The notes below the pieces were generated by a model. It was not told the origin of the DNA and did not search any database. It saw only the letters and a list, made by a program, of their open reading frames with translations. Made by a program: the position numbers and the translations under genes. This document shows positions 46,201-54,309 of a stretch of 64,000 nt of DNA, one piece after another. The stretch lies in contig OZ029916.1 in the NCBI GenBank assembly GCA_964023275.1, positions 22,655,389-22,719,388 on the forward strand. Direction: 5' to 3'. Numbering within the stretch: the first letter of the stretch is position 1; each line of letters begins with the position of its first letter. This DNA comes from Norana najaformis (taxonomy: Eukaryota > Annelida > Clitellata > Crassiclitellata > Hormogastridae).

Positions 46201-49200
46201 AAATACATTCAAGTATATCTAAGTACATGAAAGTATATCCAAGTTCATTAAAATATATCCAAGTATATACATGCATATCCAAGTATATGAAAGTACATCT
46301 AAGTACATGAAAGTATATCCAAGTACATGAAAGTACATCCAAGTATGTGAAAGTATATTAAGTACATACAAGTACATCTAAATACATTCAAGTATATCAA
46401 AGTTCATGAAAGTATATCCAAGTACATTAAAATATATCCAAGTATATACATGCATATCCAAGTATATGAAAGTACATCTAAGTACATGAAAGTATATCCA
46501 AGTACATGAAAGTACATCCAAGTATGTGAAAGTATATTAAGTACATACAAGTACATCTAAATACATTCAAGTATATCTAAGTACATGAAAGTATATCCAA
46601 GTACATTAAAATATATCCAAGTATATACATGCATATCCAAGTATATGAAAGTACATCTAAGTACATGAAAGTATATCCAAGTACCTGAAAGTACCTCCAA
46701 GTACATCTTAATTCTTCACCTCCAGTTTTAAGACTACTTTCAGTCAACAACTCTTGCAGAGGATCACAAACAGCTTTTTCTTGTCAAACAAAGCTGTCTC
46801 CTTAGCACCATTCTGACATGGCTTTTAGAAGATTGCTGTGAAGTCCTATCACCAACTATTGCATCAATTATCAATTTCTCATTATCTGAGGTGTCCTTCC
46901 CACCTGTTTCTGCTCATGTCATGGTTAATCCTCTGCTAAAGAAACCTTCTCTTGAACCCGGTGACTTGTCTAAATCCAGACCTACATGTATCTCAACTTT
47001 GAATTTTGTATAGAAAATTCTTGGACAGGAGTTATGAATCATATGCAAACTCACTCATCTTCTAACTCGTTAATCTCCCCTTCTCAGTCTGCATATGGTA
47101 AGTTTCACATAACCGAATCTCCCCTTCTTGCTGTTCATAATGACATCACATGTTCTATAAAGGTAGGGTGACGGCGCTTGTTCTTCTGGACTTGTCTGCT
47201 GTTTTTGATACCATGAATACAGTGGACCATTTTTATTTCATTTGCATTGTCTTAGCATTGGTTTGGGGTTTCTGGTCTAGTTCTACGTGGGTTTGCTACT
47301 TAAACCAGTCCATGCACTCAATCAGTATATATAAATGTTAATTATTCATCTAGTGCTCTGCTGACAAGTGGTATCATGCATGTTTCAGTGCTTGATCCTC
47401 TTTCGTTAACATTTTACACCACATCACTAAGTTCAGTGCTCAACAATCATTCACTGGGATATCATTTCTTTGGATGATACTCAAATCTACATTTAATTTG
47501 ACAGTTTGTCTTATCACTCATCTGTGCAGCTGCTGTCCACTGCCTTTGAGGAGATGCAGTCTAAGATGGTGACCAATAAACTAATCCTTAACCCATCAAA
47601 AACCGAATTCCTGCTATGGGGCACTCCACAGCAACTTAAGATGTTTGAATGGCTTAAATCTTCAAAACTGGATGACTCACTTGTTGAGTTGGCTGACATG
47701 GTCTCAACTTAGGATTTAATTTTTCAGCTGGCTTATCTGCATAGGCTGCCTCTCTGTTTCAGCAGACTGACTGCTGAATATTGACCTGAAATCGGCTTAA
47801 ATTTTGGTACACCATCAGTTGATACCTTAGACACTAGTGCTATAAAAGTTTCTAATTACAATTACAATTTACAGAATAAATCTGCATATGAACATATGCA
47901 TTATCTGGAAATTTATACAGTGCTGTTTAAAAAAAGTCTCAAAAAGCATCGGATAAATGATGTGCACTGATCTAACCCAACAGTTAGAACAGAACACTGT
48001 GAACTTACCGACATCTGTATTCTGGATGAGTAATGCTGTTGCACTGTATTTGCTGCGTTCACCGTTCATGCGCTTGCACTTGTATCGGCCGTAGTTGGGG
48101 AACTGAAGGCTTCGTATTTCCAGTATTCCAGCCTCTGGATGCAGCAGGAAGTTGAGGTTCTGCAGGTCCACTTCCTTCTCATCTTTGAACCACTGGACAT
48201 TAGGTTTCGGTTCACCATTTATCGAACACGGAAGCATGACCATGTCACCGAGATAAATCGACATGTCTCTTGGTTCCTCCAGAAATACCTTATCTAAGTC
48301 TTGAAACATAAATTACAATAGAAACCCAAGTAAGCATGTGAAATAGTAAAACACTGCTACCCAAACTAATCAGCATTTAGTTTTAAAAGTGTAAAAACAA
48401 AAGCATCTAAGTAAAGCAACGATCTTCCTCTATTATTACAAGCACCTATAAGTAAAGAAGTGAAGTAACTCAAAAAGGACCATCTCAGAGTTGAGACCTT
48501 TTGGTCTTATTTCCCACTGGCCTACGCCAGTTTAAGTGAACAAAGAAAACACTTTCAATCAGTGAGAATCCAAAACTGTGTAAGCATTTAAATAAAGCTT
48601 CAACTGTGCAAATAACTACTACTACTGGAGGAAGATAAAGGCATATGAGGGCAGGTGGCCAGCCCTCTTCCACCAACAGTGTACAGTCAAAGCGCTCACT
48701 TTATAGTTGAATTTGCAAAGGGGTGCAAACAGAGAAGAAATCTTGCAACATTTTTCTGTCCTTGCAGGGACTTGAACCATATTTCAGCCCTGGCAGGGAT
48801 TTGCACTCCTGACCTCTGGGTTCATAGTTCAGTATGCTAACTACTAGACAATCACCCCCAAGTAACATCAAAAGACCTAAAAATCTGATCCACAACCAAA
48901 GAGCATCTGTAAGACCACATAAGCAGAAGATATGAGCATGCTTTGTGACAATTAAACTGGCTTTCCACTTACCTCCTCAAACAATTACAGCTGTGGTACA
49001 ACAGCTGACATGCAAAGCTGTCATTAGACTTTCTCAATCACCCACTAAAAGATTAACTTGCCAAAGGGATCAGTTAAATCAAAGAGCTTACAACTGACCA
49101 CTTACATGCCATCTGCAACCGTGCTTTTCGGCTGATCATGGAGCCGAGGCCATCGTAGGTCACCAGACACTGGTACCAGCCTTCCTCTGGTCGACCTTCC

Positions 49201-50263
49201 AATAGCAGAGACCCGTTGCTCAAAATAGTTCTGCAAGAAATAAGAAACAATAAGCTAGACCGCATTGCTTCTTTTGGTTACCAAAATTTACACAAATGAA
49301 CACATTATTTTTTCCATTACTTTCAAGTTTTACTGAACTCTCCCAATTTTATCGAGAAAGACATTATTTTTTGTCCAACATGAAGTGCCAAAGCTAAACA
49401 TAGTTTACTACAATAGCCTTTCATACTGTGAACAAAATTGCATTTTAAAGTGTTTTCATGCATTGGTGCATCAGTTAGTTGGTCGATCGGTAGGCGATCT
49501 TGGGCAAAGAGGTCGTAGCATTAAGATCTTGTCTTGGGAAACCCTTGAACAGCTGTTATCTGTCATGAAGCTCTGCATTGTGTGCAGGGGAAGGTTGTTG
49601 TCCATTAGATGACTGTTGTTTCTGCATTAGAGCAGTTTTCAACCACAGGTTGGCCAGCCCTGTGAACAGAATGTGGAAGGACGCAGTTACCTTCTCTTTC
49701 CCTTACAAGCCTGAGAACAATTCTTATTTTCTCAGTGTTCTACATGTTGCCCTCTGGTTGCCTAAGTTGCTCAGCAGTTATCACGTTGCTCTGAGTTTCA
49801 CATTATGAACTTTGGGTTAGAGAGAACTGCATCACTATAAGGAAATGTACCAAAATAAGGACTCAAAGACAAAAGCATTCAACCATAAAACTTCAATCCA
49901 GCATCCCAAATACTGCTCTAAAGAAAACAACACAGTTCAGAGAAGCTCATATCAGCAACATGGTTCATTTGTTAAATAAAATAAACAACTTTATAAAAAC
50001 TCATGTAACGTTAAGAGTTTGATATGCATGAAAGTCATCCTACTTGCAATTGCTGCTATAACTGAGAAAGTGAGTACCTCACCTGTGGTCACCGGTGGGG
50101 AAAGTTAGACCATCCTTCAGCCAGACTGTTCTAACTGAGGACCTGGGGATCTTCTGGTCAAGGTGTACTGCACAGTCAAACAAAACGGCCTTGTCTCGCA
50201 AAGCCACCACATCATGCGGCTCTACCGTAAACCACAGTTCCCTGAATTCTGCTCTTCCCTGAC
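25112..50263 (-). CDS. DCC/NEO1-like: Netrin/RGM receptor, DCC/neogenin family (frazzled/UNC-40 orthologue)
   Basis: Twenty-five minus-strand exons join in phase into about 1302 residues without the signal peptide; human DCC and neogenin are 1447 and 1461. Approximate order: Ig1 1-102, Ig2 103-197, Ig3 198-299, Ig4 300-393, FNIII-1 to -6 394-999, juxtamembrane linker to 1023, TM exon 1024-1083, cytoplasmic tail to 1302. The family binds netrin and repulsive guidance molecules, mainly through FNIII-4 to -6, and steers axons and cell migration; the P3 tail helix mediates receptor assembly and effector binding. Diagnostic matches include [25 protein letters not shown] and the terminal [13 protein letters not shown]. 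Most introns are phase 1. The first exon is missing: either it lies above 50.3 kb unrecognised or beyond the window. Confidence 0.95.
25384..25442. repeat. TA-rich simple repeat
   Basis: Interrupted TA dinucleotide runs in the last DCC-like intron. Confidence 0.8.
25869..25948 (-). CDS. DCC-like exon: P2-like proline/serine segment
   Basis: The acceptor is ctttttctag and the donor gtaagt; it leaves in phase 0. It reads [20 protein letters not shown], then KSQNSDA. Its position just before P3 and its PP-x-P-L-P content fit the P2 region of DCC, though it is shorter. Confidence 0.8.
26464..26550 (-). CDS. DCC-like exon: Ser-rich cytoplasmic segment
   Basis: The acceptor is tcactgtag and the donor gtagaa; 87 bases, phase 1 at both ends. 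It reads [20 protein letters not shown], then [10 protein letters not shown], a serine-dense segment likely to be phosphorylated. It could be skipped in frame. Confidence 0.75.
26690..26855 (+). mobile_element. tRNA-derived SINE, family B, copy 2
   Basis: A B-box-like ACGGGTTCAAACCTCCC is followed by GAGCAAGTCCTTCACTCAC, CAGCGCCATC and TTAGTCATTTGATAGTG, ending in an (ATA)n tail. It lies in a DCC-like intron, antisense to the gene. Confidence 0.75.
27435..27590 (+). mobile_element. 5S rRNA-derived SINE, copy 2
   Basis: AACAACATCAAGCTCGG and TTAGTACT are followed by GGTGAC, GAATACCATG and CTGGTGCC, tracing 5S rRNA from about its middle to its 3' end. The body CCATTCTTTTGGC matches the copy at 16440. 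It lies in a DCC-like intron. Confidence 0.7.
27957..28112 (-). CDS. DCC-like exon: cytoplasmic tail
   Basis: The acceptor is tactttgtag and the donor gtaaga. It contains [20 protein letters not shown], then [15 protein letters not shown] and [15 protein letters not shown]. Pro- and Tyr-containing motifs (VYPRTQY) resemble the middle of the neogenin tail. Confidence 0.82.
28265..28500 (+). mobile_element. tRNA-derived SINE, family C
   Basis: The head CCAGCATGCTGAACTG with GACCCAGAGGTCAGAGG and GGTTCAAATACCC resembles A and B boxes. The head is shared with a minus-strand copy near 48860-48790. Confidence 0.5.
28884..28925. repeat. (CATA)n microsatellite
   Basis: About ten CATA tetranucleotides with two interruptions. 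Confidence 0.85.
28959..29036 (-). CDS. DCC-like exon: cytoplasmic tail
   Basis: The acceptor is cattttcaag and the donor gtaagc; 78 bases. It reads [20 protein letters not shown], then PPLPRD. The short proline-rich run could bind an SH3-type domain (inference). Confidence 0.8.
29689..29849 (-). CDS. DCC-like exon: cytoplasmic KPPDLW region
   Basis: The acceptor is cgtttttaag. The donor gtctgc is weak, but the phase is right for the next exon. It contains [20 protein letters not shown], then [20 protein letters not shown]. (K/R)-(D/E)-L-(K/R)-PPDLW-(I/F)-H-x-x-(Q/E)-ME-(L/M)-x-N is the conserved membrane-proximal motif of DCC and neogenin. Confidence 0.92.
30217..30397 (-). CDS. DCC-like exon: transmembrane helix
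   Basis: The acceptor is aaacttcag and the donor gtaagt. Ser/Thr-rich stem ([12 protein letters not shown]), then the helix, which begins [20 protein letters not shown] and continues IVTAFLC, and the stop-transfer SRKRN. The helix spans roughly exon residues 22-48. Confidence 0.92.
30455..30645 (+). mobile_element. tRNA-derived SINE, family B, copy 3
   Basis: The B box TGGGTTCGAGCCTGCCC is followed by GACCAAGTCCTTCACTAAC and TTTAGTCATTAGATAGTG with an A-rich TAAA-type tail. It aligns to the copies at 26690 and 6005. Confidence 0.75.
30820..30891 (-). CDS. DCC-like exon: extracellular juxtamembrane linker
   Basis: The acceptor is atgttgtag and the donor gttagg; 72 bases, phase 1 at both ends, so it could be skipped in frame. 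It reads [20 protein letters not shown] then YHFR. It is a Gly/Asp-rich spacer between FNIII-6 and the membrane. Confidence 0.75.
31215..31425 (+). mobile_element. Degenerate LINE 3' end
   Basis: The plus frame shows [10 protein letters not shown], the usual last motif of CR1/L2-type reverse transcriptases, then about 150 bases ending GGTGCCACAGAAGTCTTTAG, a 3'-UTR-like end. Old and short. Confidence 0.35.
31530..31724 (-). CDS. DCC-like exon: FNIII domain 6, second half
   Basis: The acceptor is cattttgtag and the donor gtaagc. It contains [40 protein letters not shown] and [23 protein letters not shown]-x-E-x-V-x-G-x-RL and YYFK-(I/V)-QARN are near-identical to DCC and neogenin. Confidence 0.96.
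32781..32888 (-). CDS. DCC-like exon: FNIII domain 6, first half
   Basis: The acceptor is gttttcatcag and the donor gtcagt. It contains [20 protein letters not shown], then [21 protein letters not shown] and SWQPP-x-x-x-NG-x-ITG are typical of FNIII-6, part of the RGM-binding site in neogenin. Confidence 0.94.
33487..33798 (-). CDS. DCC-like exon: FNIII domain 5
   Basis: A whole domain is in one exon (acceptor tcaaaatag, donor gtgagt). It contains [60 protein letters not shown] and [24 protein letters not shown]-x-(K/Q)-A and TD-x-R-x-Y-x-VR are family landmarks. Confidence 0.95.
34197..34292 (-). CDS. DCC-like exon: FNIII domain 4, second half
   Basis: The acceptor is gatgaaatcag and the donor gtaagt. 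It contains [20 protein letters not shown], then [15 protein letters not shown]-x-LKAFN-x-VGEG-x-P-x-YE matches FNIII-4 of DCC and neogenin. The FNIII-4/5 linker here is short, as in the short DCC isoform. Confidence 0.95.
34489..34683 (-). CDS. DCC-like exon: FNIII domain 4, first half
   Basis: The acceptor is gttttgccag and the donor gtgagt. It contains [40 protein letters not shown] and [12 protein letters not shown]. It is very close to DCC in VPGEPSSL-x-x-RP, SI-x-VSWTPP, RGY-x-x-GYGIG and KQRYY. FNIII-4 belongs to a netrin-binding region. Confidence 0.96.
35484..35594 (-). CDS. DCC-like exon: FNIII domain 3, end
   Basis: The acceptor is gttgtttag and the donor gttggt. It contains [20 protein letters not shown], then [20 protein letters not shown]-x-x-T-x-Y-x-(I/V)-x-(I/V)-x-A-x-(T/N)-x-NG-x-G-P is the F-G strand signature. 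Confidence 0.92.
35960..36235 (+). mobile_element. tRNA-derived SINE, family A, copy 1
   Basis: The head TAGCATGCTTGGTCTGTAA with a B-box-like GTAAATTTGAGCC is followed by the core CTTCATGTTCAAGTCCTTGG then GATTCATCCACTG. The same core occurs at 50684 and 52605. Confidence 0.65.
36359..36470. repeat. Recent 57-bp tandem duplication
   Basis: The block starting GACCAGCATAATCTATGG and ending AACTGGCACAAAG occurs twice with no difference seen, 57 bases apart. It lies just outside the donor of the exon ending at 36508. Confidence 0.9.
36508..36652 (-). CDS. DCC-like exon: FNIII domain 3, middle
   Basis: The acceptor is tccttctag and the donor gtaaca. It contains [40 protein letters not shown] and [10 protein letters not shown]-x-W-x-x-P and NG-x-I-x-GY are FNIII strands B and C. 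Confidence 0.92.
37367..37416 (-). CDS. DCC-like 50-base microexon: FNIII domain 3 start
   Basis: The acceptor is atatttcag and the donor gtaagt. It encodes [17 protein letters not shown] and leaves in phase 0, unlike most introns here. It is the smallest coding exon of the gene, and its 50 bases cannot be skipped without breaking the frame. Confidence 0.85.
37646..37942 (-). CDS. DCC-like exon: FNIII domain 2
   Basis: A full FNIII domain is in one exon (acceptor tggtgtttag, donor gttggt). It contains [60 protein letters not shown] and [11 protein letters not shown]. Confidence 0.93.
38363..38508 (-). CDS. DCC-like exon: FNIII domain 1, second half
   Basis: The acceptor is ctgttatag and the donor gttaca. 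It contains [39 protein letters not shown] and TIETQSE. RER-x-LNTT and L-x-P-x-x-x-Y-x-FRV-x-A match FNIII-1 of DCC. Confidence 0.92.
39032..39194 (-). CDS. DCC-like exon: FNIII domain 1, first half
   Basis: The acceptor is gtttacctag and the donor gtgaag. It contains [40 protein letters not shown] and WKENGSE. The SWR-x-P and G-x-x-GY landmarks of FNIII strands B and C are clear. Confidence 0.92.
39748..40029 (-). CDS. DCC-like exon: Ig domain 4
   Basis: The acceptor is tttctttag and the donor gtaagt. It contains [53 protein letters not shown] and [20 protein letters not shown]-x-DY-x-QI and YQC-x-A-x-NE-x-G are close to DCC Ig4. Confidence 0.95.
40431..40573 (-). CDS. DCC-like exon: Ig domain 3, second half
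   Basis: The acceptor is aactattctag and the donor gtaaca. It contains [32 protein letters not shown] and [11 protein letters not shown]-x-x-x-x-SSL and D-x-GLYTC parallel Ig3 of DCC. Confidence 0.9.
42200..42362 (-). CDS. DCC-like exon: Ig domain 3, first half
   Basis: The acceptor is ttctgacag and the donor gtaaaa. It contains [40 protein letters not shown] and KDGVTIDL. The intron before it (42363-48008) is large and holds a LINE, a minisatellite and a foldback element. Confidence 0.88.
42405..43255. mobile_element. Foldback element with C/G-rich inverted arms and an AT-rich core
   Basis: The left arm (42416-42505) is runs of C separated by GGACATTT, CATCTC and ATGGATTT. The right arm (43172-43252) is the inverted counterpart, runs of G separated by AAATGTCC, AGATGACA and GAAATCC. 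The 670 bases between are AT-rich and noncoding. This long imperfect inverted repeat fits a nonautonomous foldback or MITE-like insertion in the intron between Ig2 and Ig3. Confidence 0.6.
44325..44350. repeat. (TCC)n microsatellite
   Basis: About eight CTC/TCC triplets; they produce proline or arginine runs in chance ORFs on both strands. Confidence 0.85.
45806..46705. repeat. Minisatellite with 10-bp monomer and 179-bp higher-order period
   Basis: The monomer is roughly GTAYATNNAA. Variants follow a fixed order, so the marker GTATGTGAAAGTATATTAAG recurs at 45906, 46164, 46343 and 46522; the last two spacings are 179 bases and the first is 258. It generates Tyr/Ile/Cys-rich chance ORFs on the minus strand. 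It lies in the Ig2-Ig3 intron of the DCC-like gene. Confidence 0.9.
46740..47875 (+). mobile_element. Decayed CR1/L2-like LINE, reverse transcriptase region
   Basis: Plus-strand fragments keep the order of reverse transcriptase blocks: ISPSQSAYG, then [16 protein letters not shown], and further on [17 protein letters not shown]. Several stops and frameshifts separate them. It ends GTGCTATAAAAGTTTC with an ATTACAATTACAATT tail. It is the longest LINE remnant in the window and is antisense to the host gene. Confidence 0.8.
48009..48293 (-). CDS. DCC-like exon: Ig domain 2
   Basis: The acceptor is caagacttag and the donor gtaagt. A whole Ig domain is in one exon: [59 protein letters not shown] and ATALLIQ. 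P-x-V-x-WFKD and YGRYKC mark the core strands. Confidence 0.92.
48690..48875 (-). mobile_element. tRNA-derived SINE, family C, minus strand
   Basis: On the minus strand GGGGGTGATTGTCTAGTAG, TTAGCATACTGAACTATG, AACCCAGAGGTCAGGAGTGC and AAATCCC look like tRNA D-arm and T-arm sequence. The GAAC-x-CAGAGGTCAG part is shared with the copy at 28265. Confidence 0.55.
49106..49230 (-). CDS. DCC-like exon: Ig domain 1, second half
   Basis: The acceptor is atttcttgcag and the donor gtaagt. It reads [20 protein letters not shown], then [27 protein letters not shown] and EG-x-YQC match the end of Ig1 in DCC and neogenin. Confidence 0.9.
50083..50263 (-). CDS. DCC-like exon: Ig domain 1, first half
   Basis: The acceptor is gttattctacag and the donor gtgagg. 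It contains [40 protein letters not shown] and [17 protein letters not shown] and W-x-KDG are the B and C strands of an Ig fold. The frame is open upstream to an ATG at about 50333 with a mildly hydrophobic stretch, but this is the pyrimidine tract of the acceptor, so a signal peptide there is unlikely. Confidence 0.85.
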
Positions 50264-50564
50264 CTGTAGAATAACAAGCAGACATAAGAGTTGATCGAAG
50301 AATTACAAACACATAAAATTTGTCAGAAAACACTTGGACAGATGAAGATAATAATAATAATGTACTTGAGCAAATACATTTGGAGCATTGTCTTACTAGT
50401 CAATTAAATGAAGCCATTATTGTTGTCTACTTGGTTGTATGCGTATAAGTGTACGTATTGATCTGGCTATTTATATAGTGCCTGCTAAGTGCTTGCCTTG
50501 TGACTCAAACACAGAGGGTTAAAACCTGTTTAGTATACATACAGCATATATACATAAACTGGTC

Positions 50565-50765
50565 GGACACCATGCTGGCAAGCTGTTTCTGCATGACTTC
50601 TTCTGTCATTATGCAGCAGAATATAGTCCCTGCATCAGTGACAGCTCTGGACAGAAAACAAGTCTGGAGAATTCTGGCCTCATGTCCAAGTCTTTGGAAT
50701 TCATCCCCTGCTAGTTCAAGGTTGGTTCCTATGGAAAGGGGATAAGAACTTCCATTATTTAGTTC
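50565..50765 (+). mobile_element. tRNA-derived SINE, family A, copy 2 (5' truncated)
   Basis: It contains the family core CCTCATGTCCAAGTCTTTGG then AATTCATCCCCTGC and TAGTTCAAGG. The tRNA-like head is missing or degenerate. Confidence 0.6.
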
Positions 50766-52291
50766 CTCTCTTTTGTGTACTATGGAATTGGATGGGGAGG
50801 CAATCACTCACTGTCAAAGATCACTCAAAGCCCAACAAATCAACTTCTCATCACTGGTTCATTGGCTTCACAACCACATCTTACAGGTATTACAAGAGAA
50901 ACCAAGCCCCAGACATTGTAGCAAAAGGCTGTAGTGCTACCACTTGGCCAGTTTGGCACAAAAATACAATCAATTGTCATTTATCATCACAAGTAAAAGC
51001 AGCATACAATCAGAATCCATAAATTTAAAATCTGCACTCACTTAATCCTGTTTGCCACGGCTGAATTAAATAAAGTTCAAGCTCATTGCACTCAACAAAC
51101 CCATAAAAATCAGAGGGTGTTGGGTTCACCAACACACACAAAGAGCAGCATTTGCATTAACTGTCAGGCACAAGCAACTGTTTGAATGGAGAACAACAAC
51201 TACTGTAGCTAACCAGTGAAGCACAACACCACAAAATAATGAACTCCCTCCGACTTCTTCTCCATCTCTGTTTCTGCCATTTATCTCTCCATACCAGTCA
51301 GTGCTGACCCAAAGACCCTGGTCAACTTTAGCCATTTATATCCCTGTCACACGTCCACAGTGAAGGTTGAATGTGAATAGAGGGGTGTTGCAGGTTGGAT
51401 AGGCTTTGCAAGGTAAAGCAGTGGACATCTCTTCTGCCTCAGATCATTTATTTCCGGCTTGCTTTCAAAGAAAAGCCCCAAGTGACACATTGCATGGGCT
51501 TCCCACAGAAAGTCAGACATCTATTTACCAACCTCAAGACAAATCCAATCACGAGAGAGAAATTTTTTACGAACAACGTAGCAAACAATCACTGTAGCAA
51601 CCTAAAAGTAAACAGTTCACGAATTCCCAGCCACTGATTCAGCTGAGTTTTCATCAAAACAGCTGCAAATGAAAGAAACTGCACGACTGGCAGCAATTAT
51701 TCAGTCATCCCAACAGACCAGCAATGATTTGTGTATTGAGATCTGTCTAGCAAAACCTTAATATCAGTAATACCTCTTTATTTTTAAATCCAATACCAAT
51801 GACAAATTAAATGGTTTAATCATTCAAAACTTCATCTTGTCAATCCAATCAGCAGAGACACACAAAAGGTAGTCAGACAAATGTCCACTTACAATACATT
51901 AAAATGCAGTAGCTAGAAATCCAGTGACAATATGGGACAATTCTGCAAGAAGGCCATATAGAGGTTTTTTAATTCTTTATGGGTAAACTTTCAAAACTCA
52001 ACTGCGCATATCTCATAAAATGCAAAGTAGTTTCACATTGACCTTCACTGCAGAAAATCTGGAAGTGACTGCAAAGGTAAAAAAGTACATTATGTTCAAG
52101 GAAAAATTCACACTCCACCTAAATATGTGATTGCCAAGTGAAATAAAACAGGCCAATTAAAGTTAAGGCTGCATCTGCTTTTCCCAATATATCCACTAGT
52201 TGTTGAAATATCAATTCAAGTGGGCACCAATTCTTATACAGAAAAGAACACTTTCCAGAGATCTCCCAACATACAGACTTAACAATAGTCA

Positions 52292-52425
52292 TTATCATGT
52301 ATGTATGTATGTATGTATGTATGTATACATGCATGATTACAGCATGTATGTATGCATGTATGTAAGTACGTATGAATGTATGTACATATGCATGTATGTT
52401 ACATATGTATGTATGTGTGCATGTC
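52292..52425. repeat. (ATGT)n-derived simple repeat
   Basis: A clean ATGT tetranucleotide run is followed by degenerate ATGT/ATGC copies. Confidence 0.85.
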
Positions 52426-52429
52426 TGCA

Positions 52430-52705
52430 GTGCTCTGTCAGTAATGTCATTGGTCAATGATCATGGGGTTGCGGGTTTGACTCCATGTAACGACCCTGGC
52501 AATGGGCAAGTTGTTTGTGCACACCGTGCCTCTGTCACCAAGCTCTATAAACTCGTACCACTGTAAGCCAAGAAGCAAACAGCAAGTCCTGCAATGCACC
52601 GGCCCTATGTCTAGGACCTTGGGATTCGTCCATTGCCGGCTCAAGGGTCTAAAGAACGGAAAAGAACACCTCCCCTACATCTCACTTGTGGGATCATATG
52701 GGATA
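52430..52705 (+). mobile_element. tRNA-derived SINE, family A, copy 3
   Basis: The head GTCATTGGTCAATGATCATG and B box GCGGGTTTGACTCC are followed by the core CCCTATGTCTAGGACCTTGG then GATTCGTCCATTGCCGGC. This is the best-preserved copy; it sits right beside the ATGT repeat. Confidence 0.7.
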
Positions 52706-53134
52706 CTTTACTTTATGTCGGTGCAAATGAGCATCTCTGTATCGCTTGTAAGATCCTCTCAAAGGTGTTTCTTGCTTGCTTAAGTGATGCTAGTTCATCT
52801 GTAGTGGAATGACATTCATTTGGCTGGAGAAGACCTCCATTAGCAGTCTCTCACAGACGCCTAGAGAGTGCTGAATGAATGAAATCCCATTCATGGCTGA
52901 CAAAAGGATTCTACTCTGTGTCCTGGCACATATGGTGATGACTGATGGTGAATGACACTCAGTCCAATGAAGCCCTTGCGGCAGGCTACCAGATTATGCT
53001 CACCACATAATCACAAGTGATCATTTGCAGCTTGAGAGATGTCAGCACTGTATTTGGAGGTACTCCACACATTTCAAGGTCCTCAGCTACTCAGAAATTC
53101 AAAGCTGTGCAGATCTCTTTCCTTCTGGCTGGAA

Positions 53135-53275
53135 TTAATCCCTCCTAGGAGAGGAGTCAGCCACACGGATCCTTCTTTTCCATTTGTTTCTATCTCCAGT
53201 ATCTTCCTTCTTCAGTCTGAGCAGCTTTAGGTCTTGTTGAATTGTCTCCCCATCTCTTCCAGATGCCACCTCTCC
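53135..53275 (-). mobile_element. C-terminal fragment of an RTE-like LINE
   Basis: The minus strand reads RDGETIQQDLKLLRLKKED, then TGDRNKWKRRIRVADSSPRR, D and TAA. A basic W-(K/R)-RR-(I/V)-R-x-AD end following D-LK-x-LRL is a common non-LTR reverse transcriptase C-terminus. The frame is intact over this stretch. Confidence 0.6.
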
Positions 53276-53614
53276 ACTACAGACAGTCAGTGTGCCCACC
53301 TAAAGACCTCTAGGTTAAAATTACCTAACCCAAACAATAAGTTTCCAATTGCATGTAGTATGCAAATTAAGATTCATCATCTTCCGAACAACAGGCTTGG
53401 ATACAGACAGGGCAGTGGGCAGAGATCACATAACAGGCTGACACATATTACTACATGACTGTCCTGAGCATGTTTAATCTTTTCTCACAATATTTCTCAT
53501 CTTTTGCTGCCTTTTACTGCCAGTGTTATGCTCAGAAGTTATGACATTAGCATAACTTCACTTTCTGGGCTTCCTTTAGAATGACTCAAAATGGACTTGT
53601 TATCACGGCCACAG

Positions 53615-53745
53615 CCCATTAATTCTGACTCAGCCTGTACATTAAGCTCATCAATTCTGACTCAGCCTGTACATTAAGCTCATTAATTCTGACTCAACCT
53701 GTACATTAAGCTCATTAATTCTGACTCAGCCTGTACATTAATTAT
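53615..53745. repeat. 32-bp tandem repeat, four copies
   Basis: The unit is CATTAATTCTGACTCAGC then CTGTACATTAAGCT. Copies differ by one or two bases. Confidence 0.9.
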
Positions 53746-54309
53746 ACCATGAAATCTACACAAATTTGGCTGGACTCAAATTAAATAATTAGAATTTTTA
53801 AAATTCTTTTATCCATCAAGCTGTTAAGTCTAACATTTGAAAAGTGAAATTAATTTAGTAGTGAAGTAGTAGAAGTTTATGCAGGTAATCAAACTGAACA
53901 AGATGATCCAGATACAATTAATTTTGTGAGAGATAAAAACAGGTAAAAGCAAAAGCGAGAATATCAGGATGAACCAGTCACATGAACATCCTCCAGACCC
54001 ACAATGCAAAAATAAAAAACTGTCTCGTGGTGGACAATTCTACCCATTAGTGGGATGGTTGTGATAGGGGTGAAAAATCCACTAATGCATACTGGGTTGG
54101 TAAGTCTCAATTAATCGTAGCAAAAGGTGGATTTAGCTCATGAATTTTATGTTGGAGAATCTATTGTCAGTGTTATCATTGAAAATATAATTATCAAGTA
54201 ATAACTGGAAAGACTTGCTATCATAAAAGATTGTAATGCCACATAACGGGGACAGAGTGGAGCTGGATGAAACAAAACTTTGGGAAAAAATTTTAGTGCA
54301 CACCTACTG

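Noticed and set aside
45733-46212. Periodic Tyr/Cys/Ile-rich ORFs on the minus strand
   Set aside because: They are translations of the 10-bp minisatellite.
50264-50333. ATG upstream of the Ig1 exon as the start of the DCC-like protein
   Set aside because: The hydrophobic residues come from the acceptor's pyrimidine tract and are broken by Arg; a separate signal-peptide exon is the family norm.
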